DNA of 64,000 bases, from assembly GCA_016081115.2 (NCBI GenBank), contig CM071933.1, forward strand, positions 60,030,660 through 60,094,659. Direction: 5' to 3'. How positions within the stretch are numbered: position 1 is the first letter of the stretch; every line of letters starts with the position of its first letter. Made by a program: the position numbers and the translations under genes. Below the pieces are notes generated by a model. That model saw only the letters and a list, made by a program, of their open reading frames with translations, was not told where the DNA came from and made no database searches. Origin of the DNA: Rehmannia glutinosa (taxonomy: Eukaryota; Streptophyta; Magnoliopsida; Lamiales; Orobanchaceae). This document shows positions 45,790 to 56,521 of the stretch, piece after piece.

Positions 45790-46586
45790 TGATATGTATA
45801 TATCCAAAATTATTTATTTACCCTCACCTAATAGAAGAAATAACATAAGAAGCCCAGAGTCTACAAATTATTGAGGATCGGGTCGCCTTATCCGAACCAA
45901 GACAATTGGTCCGGGTCACCTACCTGACCCAATTACGAGGTGGCAGACCAGATCGCCTAGTTGACCTAATGGCGAGGTGGCGATCTGGGTCGCCTACCTG
46001 ACCCAATTAAGAGGTGGCAGACCAGATCGCCTACTTGACCTAATGGCGAGGTGGCGATCTGGGTCGCCTACCTGACCTAATTACGAGGTGGCAGACTAGA
46101 TCGCCTACTTGACCTAATGGCGAGGTGGCGATCTGGGTCGCCTACCTGACCTAATTACGAGGTGGCAGACTAGATCGCCTACTTGACTTAATGGCGAGGT
46201 TGCGGTCTAGGTCGTCTTCTTGACCTAATGGCGAGGTCAGCTCAAGGTCGCCTACTTGACCTGACACAGGAGGACATGTATCTAGACAGGTGGACCAATG
46301 CAAGGCCGCCACATAGGACGAGGTTGTACGGCTTCGTACAACACAATATGACACCGTACGACCTCGTACGGCCAGGGAATCGACACCTATAAATACATCA
46401 CTATTCCTTTGCTACAGGTATCACATTTATTGCTATTCACCTCGCTTTACATTTACTAGCGACCTAACACCTGTACCGACTTAAGCATCGGAGGGTCTTA
46501 GCTGGGAACCCTCTCGGCTAGCCTAACGTTTATTTATCTTACAGGACCCGACCCGAAGTACATCTGATTTGCTCACACCCAAATCA
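45790..46586 (+). repeat. 5' LTR of the Tat element
   Basis: 797 bp from TGATATGTATATATCC to CCCAAATCA. A tandem array of 74-bp units sits in its first half. 'ctataaataca' near 46390 is the likely TATA box. Confidence 0.88.
45905..46260. repeat. 74-bp tandem array in the Tat 5' LTR
   Basis: The phrase 'ttgacctaatggcgaggtgg' begins at 45961, 46035 and 46109, giving a 74-bp period, with diverged shorter units after 46190. The matching array in the 3' LTR (about 55930-56240) has a different number and order of units. Confidence 0.9.
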
Positions 46587-46588
46587 GT

Positions 46589-46604
46589 TGGCGCCGTCTG
46601 TGAA
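46589..46604 (+). other. Primer-binding site of the Tat element
   Basis: TGGCGCCGTCTGTGAA, two bases after the LTR end. Same core as the site at 43975-43990. Confidence 0.75.
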
Positions 46605-46627
46605 ACTTACTTAGGTCAAAAGTAAAT

Positions 46628-48096
46628 ATGGACGAGACCCCAGTGAAAACAAAAGGAATACCACCTTGTGGACTAAACATGGTGGAGACACCAATAAGGA
46701 CGAAGGAAACAATACCTCAAGGAGGATCCCCTTCGTTGTTAATTCAAGAGCAACATCAAAAGGAGGCAGAGGACCCCATGATCAACATGCGAACCAGCGA
46801 CTTCGAGAAAATGTTGGAAAGAATGTTAAACGATAGGGAAAGGAAAGGCAAGGCTCCCATGGTTTCTCCCCCGAGGGAGGTACCTAAGGACAAGGAACCA
46901 ACAGTGTTGGCAGCAGACAAAGAGCCAGGAGATGTGGAGGAGGTGGCTAGTCACCAAGCGCCACGAGCGAGGCATCCCGAGGCGAGGCTAGGTGTGAGCT
47001 CCCTAGGGTGGCAGATATAAATGAACTCAGCGAGCAAATTGAGCAAGCTACTCGGAAGCTGGACCATTTGAAGAGAAGAGGGGCAGTCACTTCTGCATTG
47101 CAAAAAAGAGGGTCCCCATTCTCCCCAGAAATTTTGGCAGGAGTCGTTACTACGAGTTTCAAGCTCCCCGATCTTCCTAAATAGGATGGGAATAAGGATC
47201 CTCAGGAACATTTAACAGCTTTTGATCACGTAATGCAGCTTTATGGACAGTCGGATGCCATGAATGCCAGGATATTTATCACAACACTAAAGGAAAAAGC
47301 GCAGGAATGGTTCACAGGGCTACCCATGGGAACTGTAGTATCCTATGAGCAATTGGCAAGAAAGTTCTTATATCAGTTCGCTAGCCAGAAGCGAGCTCAA
47401 AGGTCAGCGACCCACCTTTTCACCATCAGACAAGCGGAGGGAGAGCCACTTCGAGACTTCATTAATCAATTTAATGACGAGGCGCTCGAGGTGCAAGATA
47501 TGAGGATCGATATGATGACGAATATATTGGTGCATGGTTTGAAAAAGGGGGCACTAACTTCAGCCTTAGCTCGTAACCCTCCAGCGGATAAGGAAGAATT
47601 GATGGAGATGACCCAGCAATATATTCAGGAAGAGGAGATGAATGAATCGAAGGATCATGAATGGTCAGTGGCGGGTCAGGAGGTACGTGTAAGAAAGGAT
47701 CCTAGAGAGAGACCTTGTTTTAAGTCTGAAAAAGACCATGAGCGAGGTCGAGATCAGGATCGACATTGACCGGTACGATTTAGCAGATACACACCGTTAA
47801 ATGCTCCCCGAGTGCATGCCCTAATGTCCATCGAGGGAAAAAATATGTTAAAGTGGCCAAGAAAGATGAAGGCCATACCGGGTAAAAGAAATGAAAGAAA
47901 ATATTGCCATTTTCATAAAGATCATGGCCATGATACAGAAGAGTGCTTTCAGTTGAAAGACGAAATAGAGCGACTCATCCAGCAGGGGTACTTGAAAAAT
48001 TTTGTAATAGTAAAGGAAACTGAAGATGAGGAGCGAGGACAGGTTCGCCCCCGAGGCATAAGTCGCGAGGGAGATCTGAAGCTCATTTCCCTATAA
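46628..48096 (+). pseudogene. gag of the Tat element, frameshifted
   Basis: Starts MDETPVKTKG at 46628 and is open to 47020. A frame change near 46990 continues into NELSEQIEQATRKLDHL and FKLPDLPK, then a stop (TAG at about 47180) where related elements have Tyr. The core gag domain is intact at 47233-47769 (AQEWFTGLPMGTVVSYEQLA, FINQFNDEALEVQD). After a stop at 47769 the zinc knuckle follows: YCHFHKDHGHDTEEC at about 47900, with QLKDEIERLIQQGYL. That knuckle form is typical of Tat gag. Three disruptions mean this copy cannot make full-length Gag unless they are sequence errors. Confidence 0.88.
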
Positions 48097-48158
48097 AGGA
48101 AAGAGTAAATCAGCATCGTGAGCAATCCAAAGCGAGGCAAGACCGGCAAGATGAGAAT

Positions 48159-48878
48159 TTGCCGAGGAGGGGGGTGATACATATGATCGCTGGAGAACCA
48201 AGTGGAGGTGACTCGCAAAGTACGAGGCAGAAGAATATGCGAATCTTGGCTCATACTCCTAAAAGGGCTCTGAATATTTTGAATATCCAGGAAGCAAACC
48301 CAATTACTTTAGATAATCGTGACCTTGTGGGAATAGAAACAGGTCAAAATGATCCAATGGTGATAACAATGGATATTGCGAACTTCGCGGTACAGAAGAC
48401 CTTGATAGATAATGGGAGCTCGGCGGATGTGATCTTTATGCAGGTCTTAAGGAAGATGGAGTTAGACGTAGCGACGCTGCAACCGGTGGATACACCATTA
48501 ACTGGGTTCGGGGGAAGCGAAGTGATCCCGCTAGGTACTATTGACCTCCCGACCTCGCTAGGAACTGCCCCATGCCGAAAAACTGTTATGATTAAATATT
48601 TAGTGGTCGATGCTTTGTTCGCATACAACGTCATTCTGGGTAGGCCAGGTTTAAATCAATTCCAAGATATTGTTTCCACATATCATATGGAGATGAAATT
48701 CCCAACTGCGAGCGGGATTGGTGAAGTATGTGGAGATCAGAAAAGTGCAAGGGAGTGCTATAACTTGTCACTGAAGAAAAAGAAAGGAGAGCGGGAGATT
48801 AGAACTATTAGGCAAATTGAGAGAGAGGAGGAGGCAGGAATGAGCAAGAAGGAGAAGGAGAAGCATAAAAAGGCTTGA
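48159..48878 (+). CDS. Aspartic protease of the Tat element
   Basis: 239-codon open frame. Contains ITMDIANFAVQKTLIDNGSS with Asp84 as the active-site aspartate (Asp-Asn-Gly-Ser-Ser-Ala-Asp; Tat proteases often show DNG or DGG in place of DTG). Then follow TPLTGFGGSEVIPLGTIDLP, flap-like residues, and YNVILGRPGLNQFQ, the typical second hydrophobic-Gly motif. The C-terminus is strongly basic (KKKKGEREIRTIRQ) and probably joins the RT polyprotein: the next frame begins one base after this stop, in the same register, so a single TGA at 48876-48878 separates protease from RT. Confidence 0.85.
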   Translation: MPRRGVIHMIAGEPSGGDSQSTRQKNMRILAHTPKRALNILNIQEANPITLDNRDLVGIETGQNDPMVITMDIANFAVQKTLIDNGSSADVIFMQVLRKMELDVATLQPVDTPLTGFGGSEVIPLGTIDLPTSLGTAPCRKTVMIKYLVVDALFAYNVILGRPGLNQFQDIVSTYHMEMKFPTASGIGEVCGDQKSARECYNLSLKKKKGEREIRTIRQIEREEEAGMSKKEKEKHKKA

Positions 48879-50801
48879 GTGGTGGAGTATAGAATCGAGC
48901 CTACTGAACAATACAAGGTAGTCAAATTGGATCCAAGCGACCCGAGTAAGTCGACCAAAATTGGCTCTCAGATGGATCCGAGCCTCGAGCTCCTAACTAT
49001 CCAATTTTTGAAGGAGAATGCAGATATTTTCGCATGGAAGTCTACGGATTTCAAAGGGATTAGCCCAGAGATCGTAGTGCATCGCTTAAATGTCAACCCC
49101 GAGGTGAAACCTATTAAGCAGAAGAAGCGAAGTTTTGGAGGACAAAAGAATAGGATCATCGAAAGTGAGGTGAACAAGCTGCTCGAAGCGGGGAACATCG
49201 TCGAGATCCAGATCACCGAATGGCTATCTAATGTGGTAATTGTTCCCAAAACAACTGAGAAGTGGAGGATGTGTACAGACTTTACTGATTTAAATAAAGC
49301 ATGTCCAAAAGATCCGTACCCCTTATCTCGTATTGACCTCCTAGTGGACTCTATGGCAGGGTGTGCTCTATTGAGTTTGATGGACGCGTATCAAGGTTAT
49401 CATCAAATTTTCATGGCGGAAGAGGATCAGGATAAGACCTCATTTGTTACTGAAAATGGGGTGTATTGCTATGTGGTGATGCCGTTCGGCCTTAAGAACG
49501 TAGGGGCAACTTACCAATATCTTGTCAACCTCATGTTCAAAAGCGAGATTGGGCGAACCATGGAGGTTTATGTAGATGATATGCTGGTCAAGAGTGAGAA
49601 GCAGGGGGACCATCTGGAACATTTGAAGCGAGCTTTCAATATCATGCGAACTTATGGAATGAAGTTAAATCCAACAAACTACACTTTCGGGGTGCGAGGT
49701 GGAAAATTTCTCGGGTTCATGGTCAATGAGAGAGGGATTGAAGCAAACTCGGAGAAAATTAAAGCTATACTGGAGATGGCCTCCCCAAGGACCGTGAACG
49801 AGGTGCAGCAGCTCACGGGGAAGCTAGCCTCGCTAAATAGGTTCATTTCGAGGTCAGTCGATCGTAACCCACATTTCTTTGCTACTTTAAAAAATATGAA
49901 AAAATTACAATGGATAGAAGAATGTGAAAAGGTCTTTGATGAATTAAAATCATATTTAAGCTCGCCACCATTATTGTCAAAGCCAGAAAAAGGGAAACCA
50001 CTTTTCTTGTACTTGGCTGTTTCTAAGCGAGCTGTAAGCTCGGTTTTAGTCAAAGAGGAGGGTGGCCTGCATAAGCCAGTTTATTATGTGAGTAAGATGT
50101 TACAAGGAGCAGAAGAGAGATATTTAGAAACTGAAAAGTTGGCATTAGCCTTGGCGGTAGCAGCAAGAAAGCTACGGCCTTATTTTCAATCTCGCCAAAT
50201 CATCGTCTTAACAAATCAACCTTTGAGGCAAATTTTAGGAAGACCGGAGTTGTCAGGTCGCTTAGTTAAATGGGCAGTGGAATTGGGAGAATTTGATATC
50301 AAGTATCAATGTAAATCGGCAGTTAAAGCCCAAGTTCTAGCTGACTTCGTTAGCGAGGCAATTGTAGAAGAGCCGGTGACCCAGGGCGAGGTCGCGTGGC
50401 TTTTACATGTGGATGGTTTATCAGTGGCAATTGGAGGTGGAGCTGGAATTTTGTTACAAGGACCTGACTCTTTTGAAGTTGAAGTAGCTCTAAAGTTGGA
50501 TTTCGAGGTTACAAATAATGAGGCAGAGTATGAAGCCCTAATTGTTGGGATGAAGTTAGCACACAAATGCAATGTAAGAAGGCTCGTGGCATATACAGAC
50601 TCTCAGTTAGTGGCGATGCAGATGGAGGGCTCTTTCGAAGCCAAATATAAGTCTATGTCCAACTACTTGAGTAGGGCTAAGAAGTTAGTAGAAAAGTTTG
50701 AAGATTTTCAGTTGAAACAGATTCCTAGGGAAGAAAATGAGAGAGCTGATGCATTAGCACGTTTCACGAGTGCCGTATCAGGTCGAGTTCGAGGAAGGTG
50801 A
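48879..50801 (+). CDS. Reverse transcriptase and dual RNase H of the Tat element
   Basis: Intact 640-codon frame. RT occupies about residues 60-330: MCTDFTDLNKACPKDPYPL, SLMDAYQGYHQI with Asp169, FGLKNVGATYQ, and EVYVDDMLVKS with Asp233/Asp234 as the metal-binding pair. The first RNase H (about 370-480) has LYLAVSKRAVSSVLVKE, where the usual catalytic Asp is absent, and YLETEKLALAL. The second RNase H (about 505-635) has Asp512 (HVDG), Glu548 (NNEAEYEAL), Asp574 (YTDSQL) and Asp624 (ERADALA), a complete DEDD set. A decayed first RNase H plus an acquired archaeal-type second one is known for Tat elements. The frame is continuous with the protease frame apart from one stop. Confidence 0.93.
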   Translation: MVEYRIEPTEQYKVVKLDPSDPSKSTKIGSQMDPSLELLTIQFLKENADIFAWKSTDFKGISPEIVVHRLNVNPEVKPIKQKKRSFGGQKNRIIESEVNKLLEAGNIVEIQITEWLSNVVIVPKTTEKWRMCTDFTDLNKACPKDPYPLSRIDLLVDSMAGCALLSLMDAYQGYHQIFMAEEDQDKTSFVTENGVYCYVVMPFGLKNVGATYQYLVNLMFKSEIGRTMEVYVDDMLVKSEKQGDHLEHLKRAFNIMRTYGMKLNPTNYTFGVRGGKFLGFMVNERGIEANSEKIKAILEMASPRTVNEVQQLTGKLASLNRFISRSVDRNPHFFATLKNMKKLQWIEECEKVFDELKSYLSSPPLLSKPEKGKPLFLYLAVSKRAVSSVLVKEEGGLHKPVYYVSKMLQGAEERYLETEKLALALAVAARKLRPYFQSRQIIVLTNQPLRQILGRPELSGRLVKWAVELGEFDIKYQCKSAVKAQVLADFVSEAIVEEPVTQGEVAWLLHVDGLSVAIGGGAGILLQGPDSFEVEVALKLDFEVTNNEAEYEALIVGMKLAHKCNVRRLVAYTDSQLVAMQMEGSFEAKYKSMSNYLSRAKKLVEKFEDFQLKQIPREENERADALARFTSAVSGRVRGR

Positions 50802-51039
50802 TAATGTTAGCAGCGAAGCACTCCGAAGTGAACTCAGAAAGCGAACCTTTTGACAAATTCTCAAAGGAGACCTTAATTCTTCATATAGGGATTCGAGTAA
50901 ATTGGATCGAGGGGATTAAAGAATTTTTTAAAACAGGAACTTTGCCAACAAATCCAGGCGAGGCGAGGAGGATACAGACTAGGGCACCTAGGTTCCAAAT
51001 GATAGGAGATGAAGTGTATAAGAGGTCCTTCGGAGGACT

Positions 51040-52127
51040 CCTTTGAAATGTTTGTTGCCTTGAAAACGCGCAGTATGTGATGAGAGAGATTCATGAGGGG
51101 AACTGCGGAAATCATTCAGGAGGTCGCTCGCTAGCTCAAAAAATCCTGAGGCAAGGATTCTTTTGGCCTAATGTGATGAAGGATGCGGTTGAGTTCGCTA
51201 AGAAGTGTGATAAGTGTCAGTTCCATGGTAACTTAACTCATCAGCCAGAAGTACCCTTAGAAACAATTCCTATTGCATGCCCGTTCGACCAGTGGGGGAT
51301 TGACATTCAGGTCCTTTCCCGTGGCAAAGCGCGAGAATAAATTCGTGATAGTAGCAGCTTGAATATTTCACGAAGTGGTCGAGGCCGCAGCACTAGCTAA
51401 AATAGGTGAGCGAGGAGGTCATGGACTTTGTCCGGAAAAATATTTGTAGCGGTTTGGATTTCCTAGGACCTTAATTTCAGATAACAGAACGCAGTTCCAA
51501 GGAAGAAAAATATGAGCATGGTGCAAGGAAGTGAAAATCCAGCAGAATTTCACGGCAGTAGGAAATCCGCAAGCTAATGGACAAACCGAGGTGGCTAATA
51601 GGATAATTCTGCAGCACTTAAAAGTGAGGCTATGTGCAGTGAAGACATATTGGGTGGAGGAACTCCCAGGGGTCCTTTGGGCTTACAGGACTACCCCAAG
51701 AACTTCTACGGGAGAAACCCCATTCGGTTTGATGTACAGATTAGAGGCAGTAATCCCAGTGGAAATTGGGGAAGCATCTCACAGGGTAGCTCACTATGAC
51801 CCGACACAGAATGAAGAGGCTCGAAGGTTAGAATTAGAAACGATCGAGGAAAAGAAGGATAGGGCCTTGGTTCAAATTCAGGCAGCTAAAGGAAGAATGC
51901 GAGCAGCGTATGATAAAAGGGTGAATGACAGAAATTTTCAAGTAGGGGACCTAGTTCTGAAAAAAGTTGAAGTATCTAAGCATGTGGGAAAATTGGAGGC
52001 TAATTGGGAAGGTCCTTTCAAGGTGATTAAGATCCTCAAGAGAGGAACATATCGTTTGGAAAGCATGGATGGAAAAGAGCTTCCTAGGCCATGGAACATC
52101 CACAATTTACGCAAGTTTTATACTTAG
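51040..52127 (+). pseudogene. Integrase of the Tat element, damaged
   Basis: The HHCC finger is visible at 51077-51270 (REIHEGNCGNHSG, FFWPNVMKDA, KKCDKCQ). The catalytic core starts at FDQWGIDIQ (first Asp) but is shifted and stopped between 51340 and 51530. SDNRTQFQG carries the second Asp and NPQANGQTEVANR the Glu. The C-terminal half is open from 51531 to 52127 (VLWAYRTTPRTSTGETPF, then a GDLVLKKVE...WEGPFKV SH3-like end and a final IHNLRKFYT). No chromodomain. The inactivating lesions lie in the core. Confidence 0.88.
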
Positions 52128-52221
52128 GTGAACTATTGTAATTATTGGCTTGTTTTGATTGAATATATATGAAATTATTGGGAGGGGAAATACCCCCCTT
52201 ATTTTGAGATAATTATCAAGC

Positions 52222-52800
52222 TCCAATTAAGAGCGACCCATGAGGTCAGCTTCAAATAAAAGCGACCCACGAGGTCAGCTTCAAATTAAGAGCGACCCAC
52301 GAGGCCAGCTTCAAATTAAGAGCGACCCATGAGGTCAGCTTCAAATAAAAGAGACCCACGAGTTCAACTCCAAGTAAATGCGACCCACGAGGTCAGCTTC
52401 AAATTAAGAGCGACCCATGAGGTCAGCTTCAAATAAAAGCGACCCACGAGGTCAGCTCCAAGTAAAAGCGACCGACAAGGTCAGCTTCAAATAAAAGCGA
52501 CCCACGAGGTCAGCTCCAAGTAAAAGCGACCCACGAGGTTAGCTTCAAATAAAAGCGACCCACAAAGTCAGCTCCAAGTAAGAGCGATCCATGAGGTCAG
52601 CTTCAAATAAAAGCGACCCACGAGGTCAGCTCCAAATAAAAGAGCGACCTATGAGGATAGCTCCAAATAAAAGCGACTCACGAGGTCAGCCATTAAGCAA
52701 TCTGAAAAAGATCGCGGCAATTAAAAAGCGACCCGTGAGGTTAGCTCCAAGCAAGAGCCATAAAGCGATCTGAGAAAGATCGCGGCCTGAATAAAGCGAC
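52222..52800. repeat. ~30-bp tandem array downstream of Tat integrase
   Basis: About 18-20 copies of a 29-31-bp unit such as 'gcgacccacgaggtcagctt' + 'caaataaaa', alternating 'cttcaaataaa' and 'ctccaagtaaa' versions. The last copies degrade and end in duplicated 'aaagcgatctgagaaagatcgcggc' (about 52690-52800). Satellite-like arrays between integrase and 3' LTR are known from Tat/Ogre elements. It is not a CRISPR array: units are contiguous without unique spacers. Confidence 0.92.
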
Positions 52801-53141
52801 CTAACGCGGTTTGAATTCGAAAGATAGAATGAAAATATTGACAAGCAAATATCATTACAATAGCTAAAAATTATAAAGATCAAACAACGCAGTGATAAAG
52901 CGAAGTCGGAGACATAACCAAAATATTTTCATTTAACAGCATACATAACGAAGTCGGAGACTTAACCAAAATATCTTCATCAAAGCATGCAGGATGATTG
53001 TTCACATTATGTTAGCAAAAAATATGATGTTTGAAGATTTGCTTTACATAGAGCGTCGAGCTCATTTACAAAAGAAGGAAGCAAAAACAGGGGTCAATTG
53101 TCTTCATCTTCGTCATCTTCATTAGCAGATAGGGGGGTGGT

Positions 53142-55504
53142 TCAGTAGAGGCAATGTGTGTGTGCATGAGGTCGGTCCACTCGTCTGTTTTCTCCATCTT
53201 CCACATCGCGGGTAACATCGAGGCCTTCTTCTTCGCCCGCTTTGCCTTCGTCTGCCCTTTCTAGATCATCAGTCCGAAAGCAGTCAAGTTTCTTTTGGTT
53301 GAAGTCCGGCTTAAAGGCATCCTCTTGTATAGTCTGGTCTCGACATCGCTCGAACCCCTCAAACAGGTAGACTGCAGCTCGTCGGGCTACCAGGGTCTTG
53401 TAGGAGTGCGAAGTCAGGAAAAACTTGACGCCATCCTCGCGAGCCTTCTGGATCGCGGAAGTATACTCCTCCGAGGTCTGGAAATCCTGGTAGCCTTCTT
53501 CGCGACCCGTAGCATATGTCTCCTTCAGCTCGTTTTCACGGGATTCCTTCTGGTCATTTAGTTCCTGGCGAGCCGCAGTAACATCCTTCTCCAGCCCTTG
53601 AACTCGAGTTACGAGTGAGGTGTTTTCCTTGGCAAGTTGTTCTTTGACAGCTTTTGCCTCGCTCAGGGCCTTGGAAAGTCTGTTGACCTCGACCTCGTGA
53701 GCATCAAGAGTCCATTTCCAGTTCGCAGCTCGGAGGGAGAGGTGGTGTAAAGAGCATTATTCTGGAAAATAATGTACAAAATTAGAGAAGTAAGAAACTA
53801 AAAGGATTATTTATTGGGAAAGTAAGATAGTGAAGTAACAGACTTACGGTAAAATTGTTGTGGGCTATTAGCCCCTCCAAACGAGTGAACTCGAAGGGAA
53901 TTAGGGCGAATTGATCAGGGCCGAGAAGGGTATGTTTATAAAGCTCAAACGAATCCTCCCTAGCATGTGTATCAAGCACGCAGCTTAGCCCATTAATTGC
54001 CCAGTTCGGGACCAGGCGAGGCAGCGGGCATTGAAAGAGGATGAAATTTGAGGAGGGGTCCTTTGCCTTTCCATGTCTCGCATTTCTGCGAGCTGTTTCT
54101 CACACAATGAAAGCCATTTAGTTTGGGCCTCCATTTCCGGGTTGCTGCAGGTCTCATCATCGACCTCGGGTTGCTTGCTGGAAGATCCCACGGTTGGGCC
54201 GAGGCGAAGTTTTTTAGTAGTCGGCTCCTCGTGAACGTCACGGTCCCTATTATCAGAGTCCCGGCTGCGCGACTTGTGGGACTTGTCTTTATGGGCTTTT
54301 TCCTTGTGAGCTTTGCCTTGCGAACCTAAGGCTTTGTCTTGGCCCCCAGAATCACTAGAGGGATGCTGAGGAGTTAGGCGAGTCGGGTGGTGCGAGCGGC
54401 TCGCATAGTATCACCATCGCTTGGCACCTCGATAGGGGTAGAAAGATGATCATGCCCTAAAACTGGAGGGGCGCTACCTAATCCCGAGGCAGCATGAGCT
54501 CCGGTGGACTTTGGGACAGGAGGGGGTCTCTCCTTATGACGAGCCAGTAAGGCCTTTTTTTGATCCTTTAGCTGTTTTGCTAATATAGAACCTTTGACAG
54601 CATCTCTGAAATAGAAGATAGAAATGATAAGAATAATTTGAAAGTTGACTTGCAATTTAAGTATAAGCAGTAAACATTACCCAAACTTAAGGAAGCTGGC
54701 TTCGGGTCGAGGCTAAGGTAGGCGAGGGAAAGAACCTCCTCAGTTAAAAGCTTTTCTGATAGAAACCAGCTCGTGCATAACATGTCTTGAACAAAGGTAT
54801 CCTCCCAAGTGACCGAGAAGAGGTCACGAGGGTGAGGACGAGTGACTCTCCATTCAAAAGGAACCTCCCAAGGGGTCTCAATGGGAGCTCGGATGAAAAG
54901 AAATTTTTCCTTCCAAGGCCATATGGAAGAAGGGAGGTTATGGATGAGTTTGCGATTGGGTCGCGGGGAGAGATAGAAAAAACCTTTTTCACTAGTGGTG
55001 GAGGAAGAGTTAATGGAATAAAGAGCCCAAAAGTGAGGAAATGAGGCTGACACCTCAAAATACTTCATTATGATCGCAAAACCTAGGATATGGCGGTAAG
55101 CATTCAGAACGAGTTGGGCAGGGCACACTCCCAAACCATTTAAAATATTTACAACGGGGCGAGCTAAGGGAAAACGTAAAGCCGCCTCGAGGCTTGGGAG
55201 GTGAAAAGACATACAACGGGGAGGAGGCTTATCAATACGATCGTTCCTCCCCGGAATTATTATCTAAAAATTACTAGGAATAAAAAATTGCTCCCTAAAT
55301 TCAACTACCTGAATACGCGTCGCTAGGATCTAAGTCGAGGATAGGGTCTCCTAGGGGAGCTATGGCTCTAATAGGGCTAGCATGCAACATACGAGCTTGG
55401 GGAAGGGGACCAGGGTCAGAGCTAGATTCCGAGGTGGAACCTGAGCTCGAACTCGAACCACTCGAGCTCGAATCATTGGAACCTAGGGTAAGGTCGGAAG
55501 TCAT
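53142..55504 (-). pseudogene. Spliced-looking antisense gene inside the Tat element (gypsy-type transposon-protein-like)
   Basis: On the strand opposite to gag-pol, between the tandem array and the 3' LTR. Exon 1 (55504-55301) starts MTSDLTLGSNDSSSSG and is Ser-rich. The next exon (about 55262-54681) carries a globular domain: FHLPSLEAALRFPLARPV, LNAYRHILGFAI, FFYLSPRPNRKLIHNLPS and WPWKEKFLFI, resembling the 'putative gypsy-type transposon' domain (Pfam PF04195, from memory). An intron with a good donor (G|GTAATG) and acceptor (ctatttcag) spans about 54680-54607. The following exon is basic and Ser/Lys-rich. A second intron (about 53847-53765, GTAAGT...ttttccag) leads to a long coiled-coil segment without ATG (NRLSKALSEAKAVKEQL, ELNDQKESRENELKE) ending at the stop at 53142. 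One frameshift near 54390 and another near 53710 break it; the first junction is unresolved. Confidence 0.6.
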
Positions 55505-55810
55505 AGCAAGAAGAAAGAAAAATAAATGAAATAAAAAAATTGCGCGAAGCGAAGCTAAGGGCTACCTCGAAATGAAATCTAACTACGTGAAGATCTTCGA
55601 ATGGAGGCTTCGAGCTCGCTGCGAACCGGAGAAATTTTTCACCACACTTGGCTAAAGTAAAAATGACAAACTTAAAAGCTTCCTTATATATATATATATA
55701 GGGATGGACGGGAAGATTAAGTGGTTGAGATTGAAGGTACTTTTCAAATTCTACGGCCCAGATTAATGAGGTACCTTAGTAATTAATTACTAAAGTAACT
55801 GGGGGAGTAA

Positions 55811-56521
55811 TGATATGTATATATCCGAAATTACTTATTTACCCTCACCTAATAGATGAAATAACATAAGAAGCCCAGGGTCTACAAATTATTGAGGATC
55901 GGGTTGCCTTATCTGAACCAAGACAACTGGTCCGGGTCACCTACCTGACCCAATTACGAGGTGGTAGACCAGATCGCCTACTTGACCTAATGGCGAGGTG
56001 GCGATCTGGGTCGCCTACCTGACCCAATTAAGAGGTGGCAGACCAGATCGCCTACTTGACCTAATGGCGAGGTGACGATCTGGGTCGCCTACCTGACCCA
56101 ATTACGAGGTGGCAGACCAGATCACCTACTTGACCTAATGGCGAGGTTGCGGTATAGGTCGTCTTCTTGACCTAATGGCGAGGTCAGCTCAAAGTCGCCT
56201 ACTTGACCTAATGGCGAGGTCAGCTCAAGGTCGCCTACTTGACCTGACACAGGCGGAAAACATAGATCTAGACAGGTGGACCAATGCAAGGACGCCACGT
56301 AGGACGAGGTTGTACGGCTCCGTACAACCCAATACGACACTGTACGACCTCGTACGGCCAGGGAATCGACACCTATAAATACATCACTATTCATTTGCTA
56401 CAAGTATCATATTTATTGTTATTCACCTCGCTTTATATTTACTAGCGACCTAACACCTGTACTGACTTAAGCATTAGAGGGTCTTAGCTGAGAACCCTCC
56501 CGGCTAGCCTAATGTTTATTC
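55811..56521 (+). repeat. 3' LTR of the Tat element, end truncated
   Basis: Starts TGATATGTATATATCC after the purine tract and follows the 5' LTR until 'agcctaatgtttatt' at about 56521. The equivalent of the last ~65 bp of the 5' LTR is missing. Contains the same 74-bp tandem units with a different copy number. Confidence 0.85.

Larger units (their letters stand above)
45790..56521 (+). mobile_element. Ty3/gypsy retrotransposon, Tat lineage, nearly complete
   Basis: Order: 5' LTR, TGGCGCC primer site, gag, protease, RT, RNase H, second (archaeal-type) RNase H, integrase, tandem array, antisense gene, polypurine tract (ACTGGGGGAGTAA, 55798-55810), 3' LTR. RT before integrase marks Ty3/gypsy, and the second RNase H is diagnostic of plant Tat elements. 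There is no chromodomain. gag and integrase carry stops or shifts, but the RT/RNase H frame is intact. The 3' LTR lacks about its last 65 bp, so no target duplication can be tested. Confidence 0.93.

Noticed and set aside
52222..52800. Possible CRISPR-like array
   Set aside because: Units are contiguous ~30-bp tandem repeats without unique spacers, inside a plant retrotransposon.
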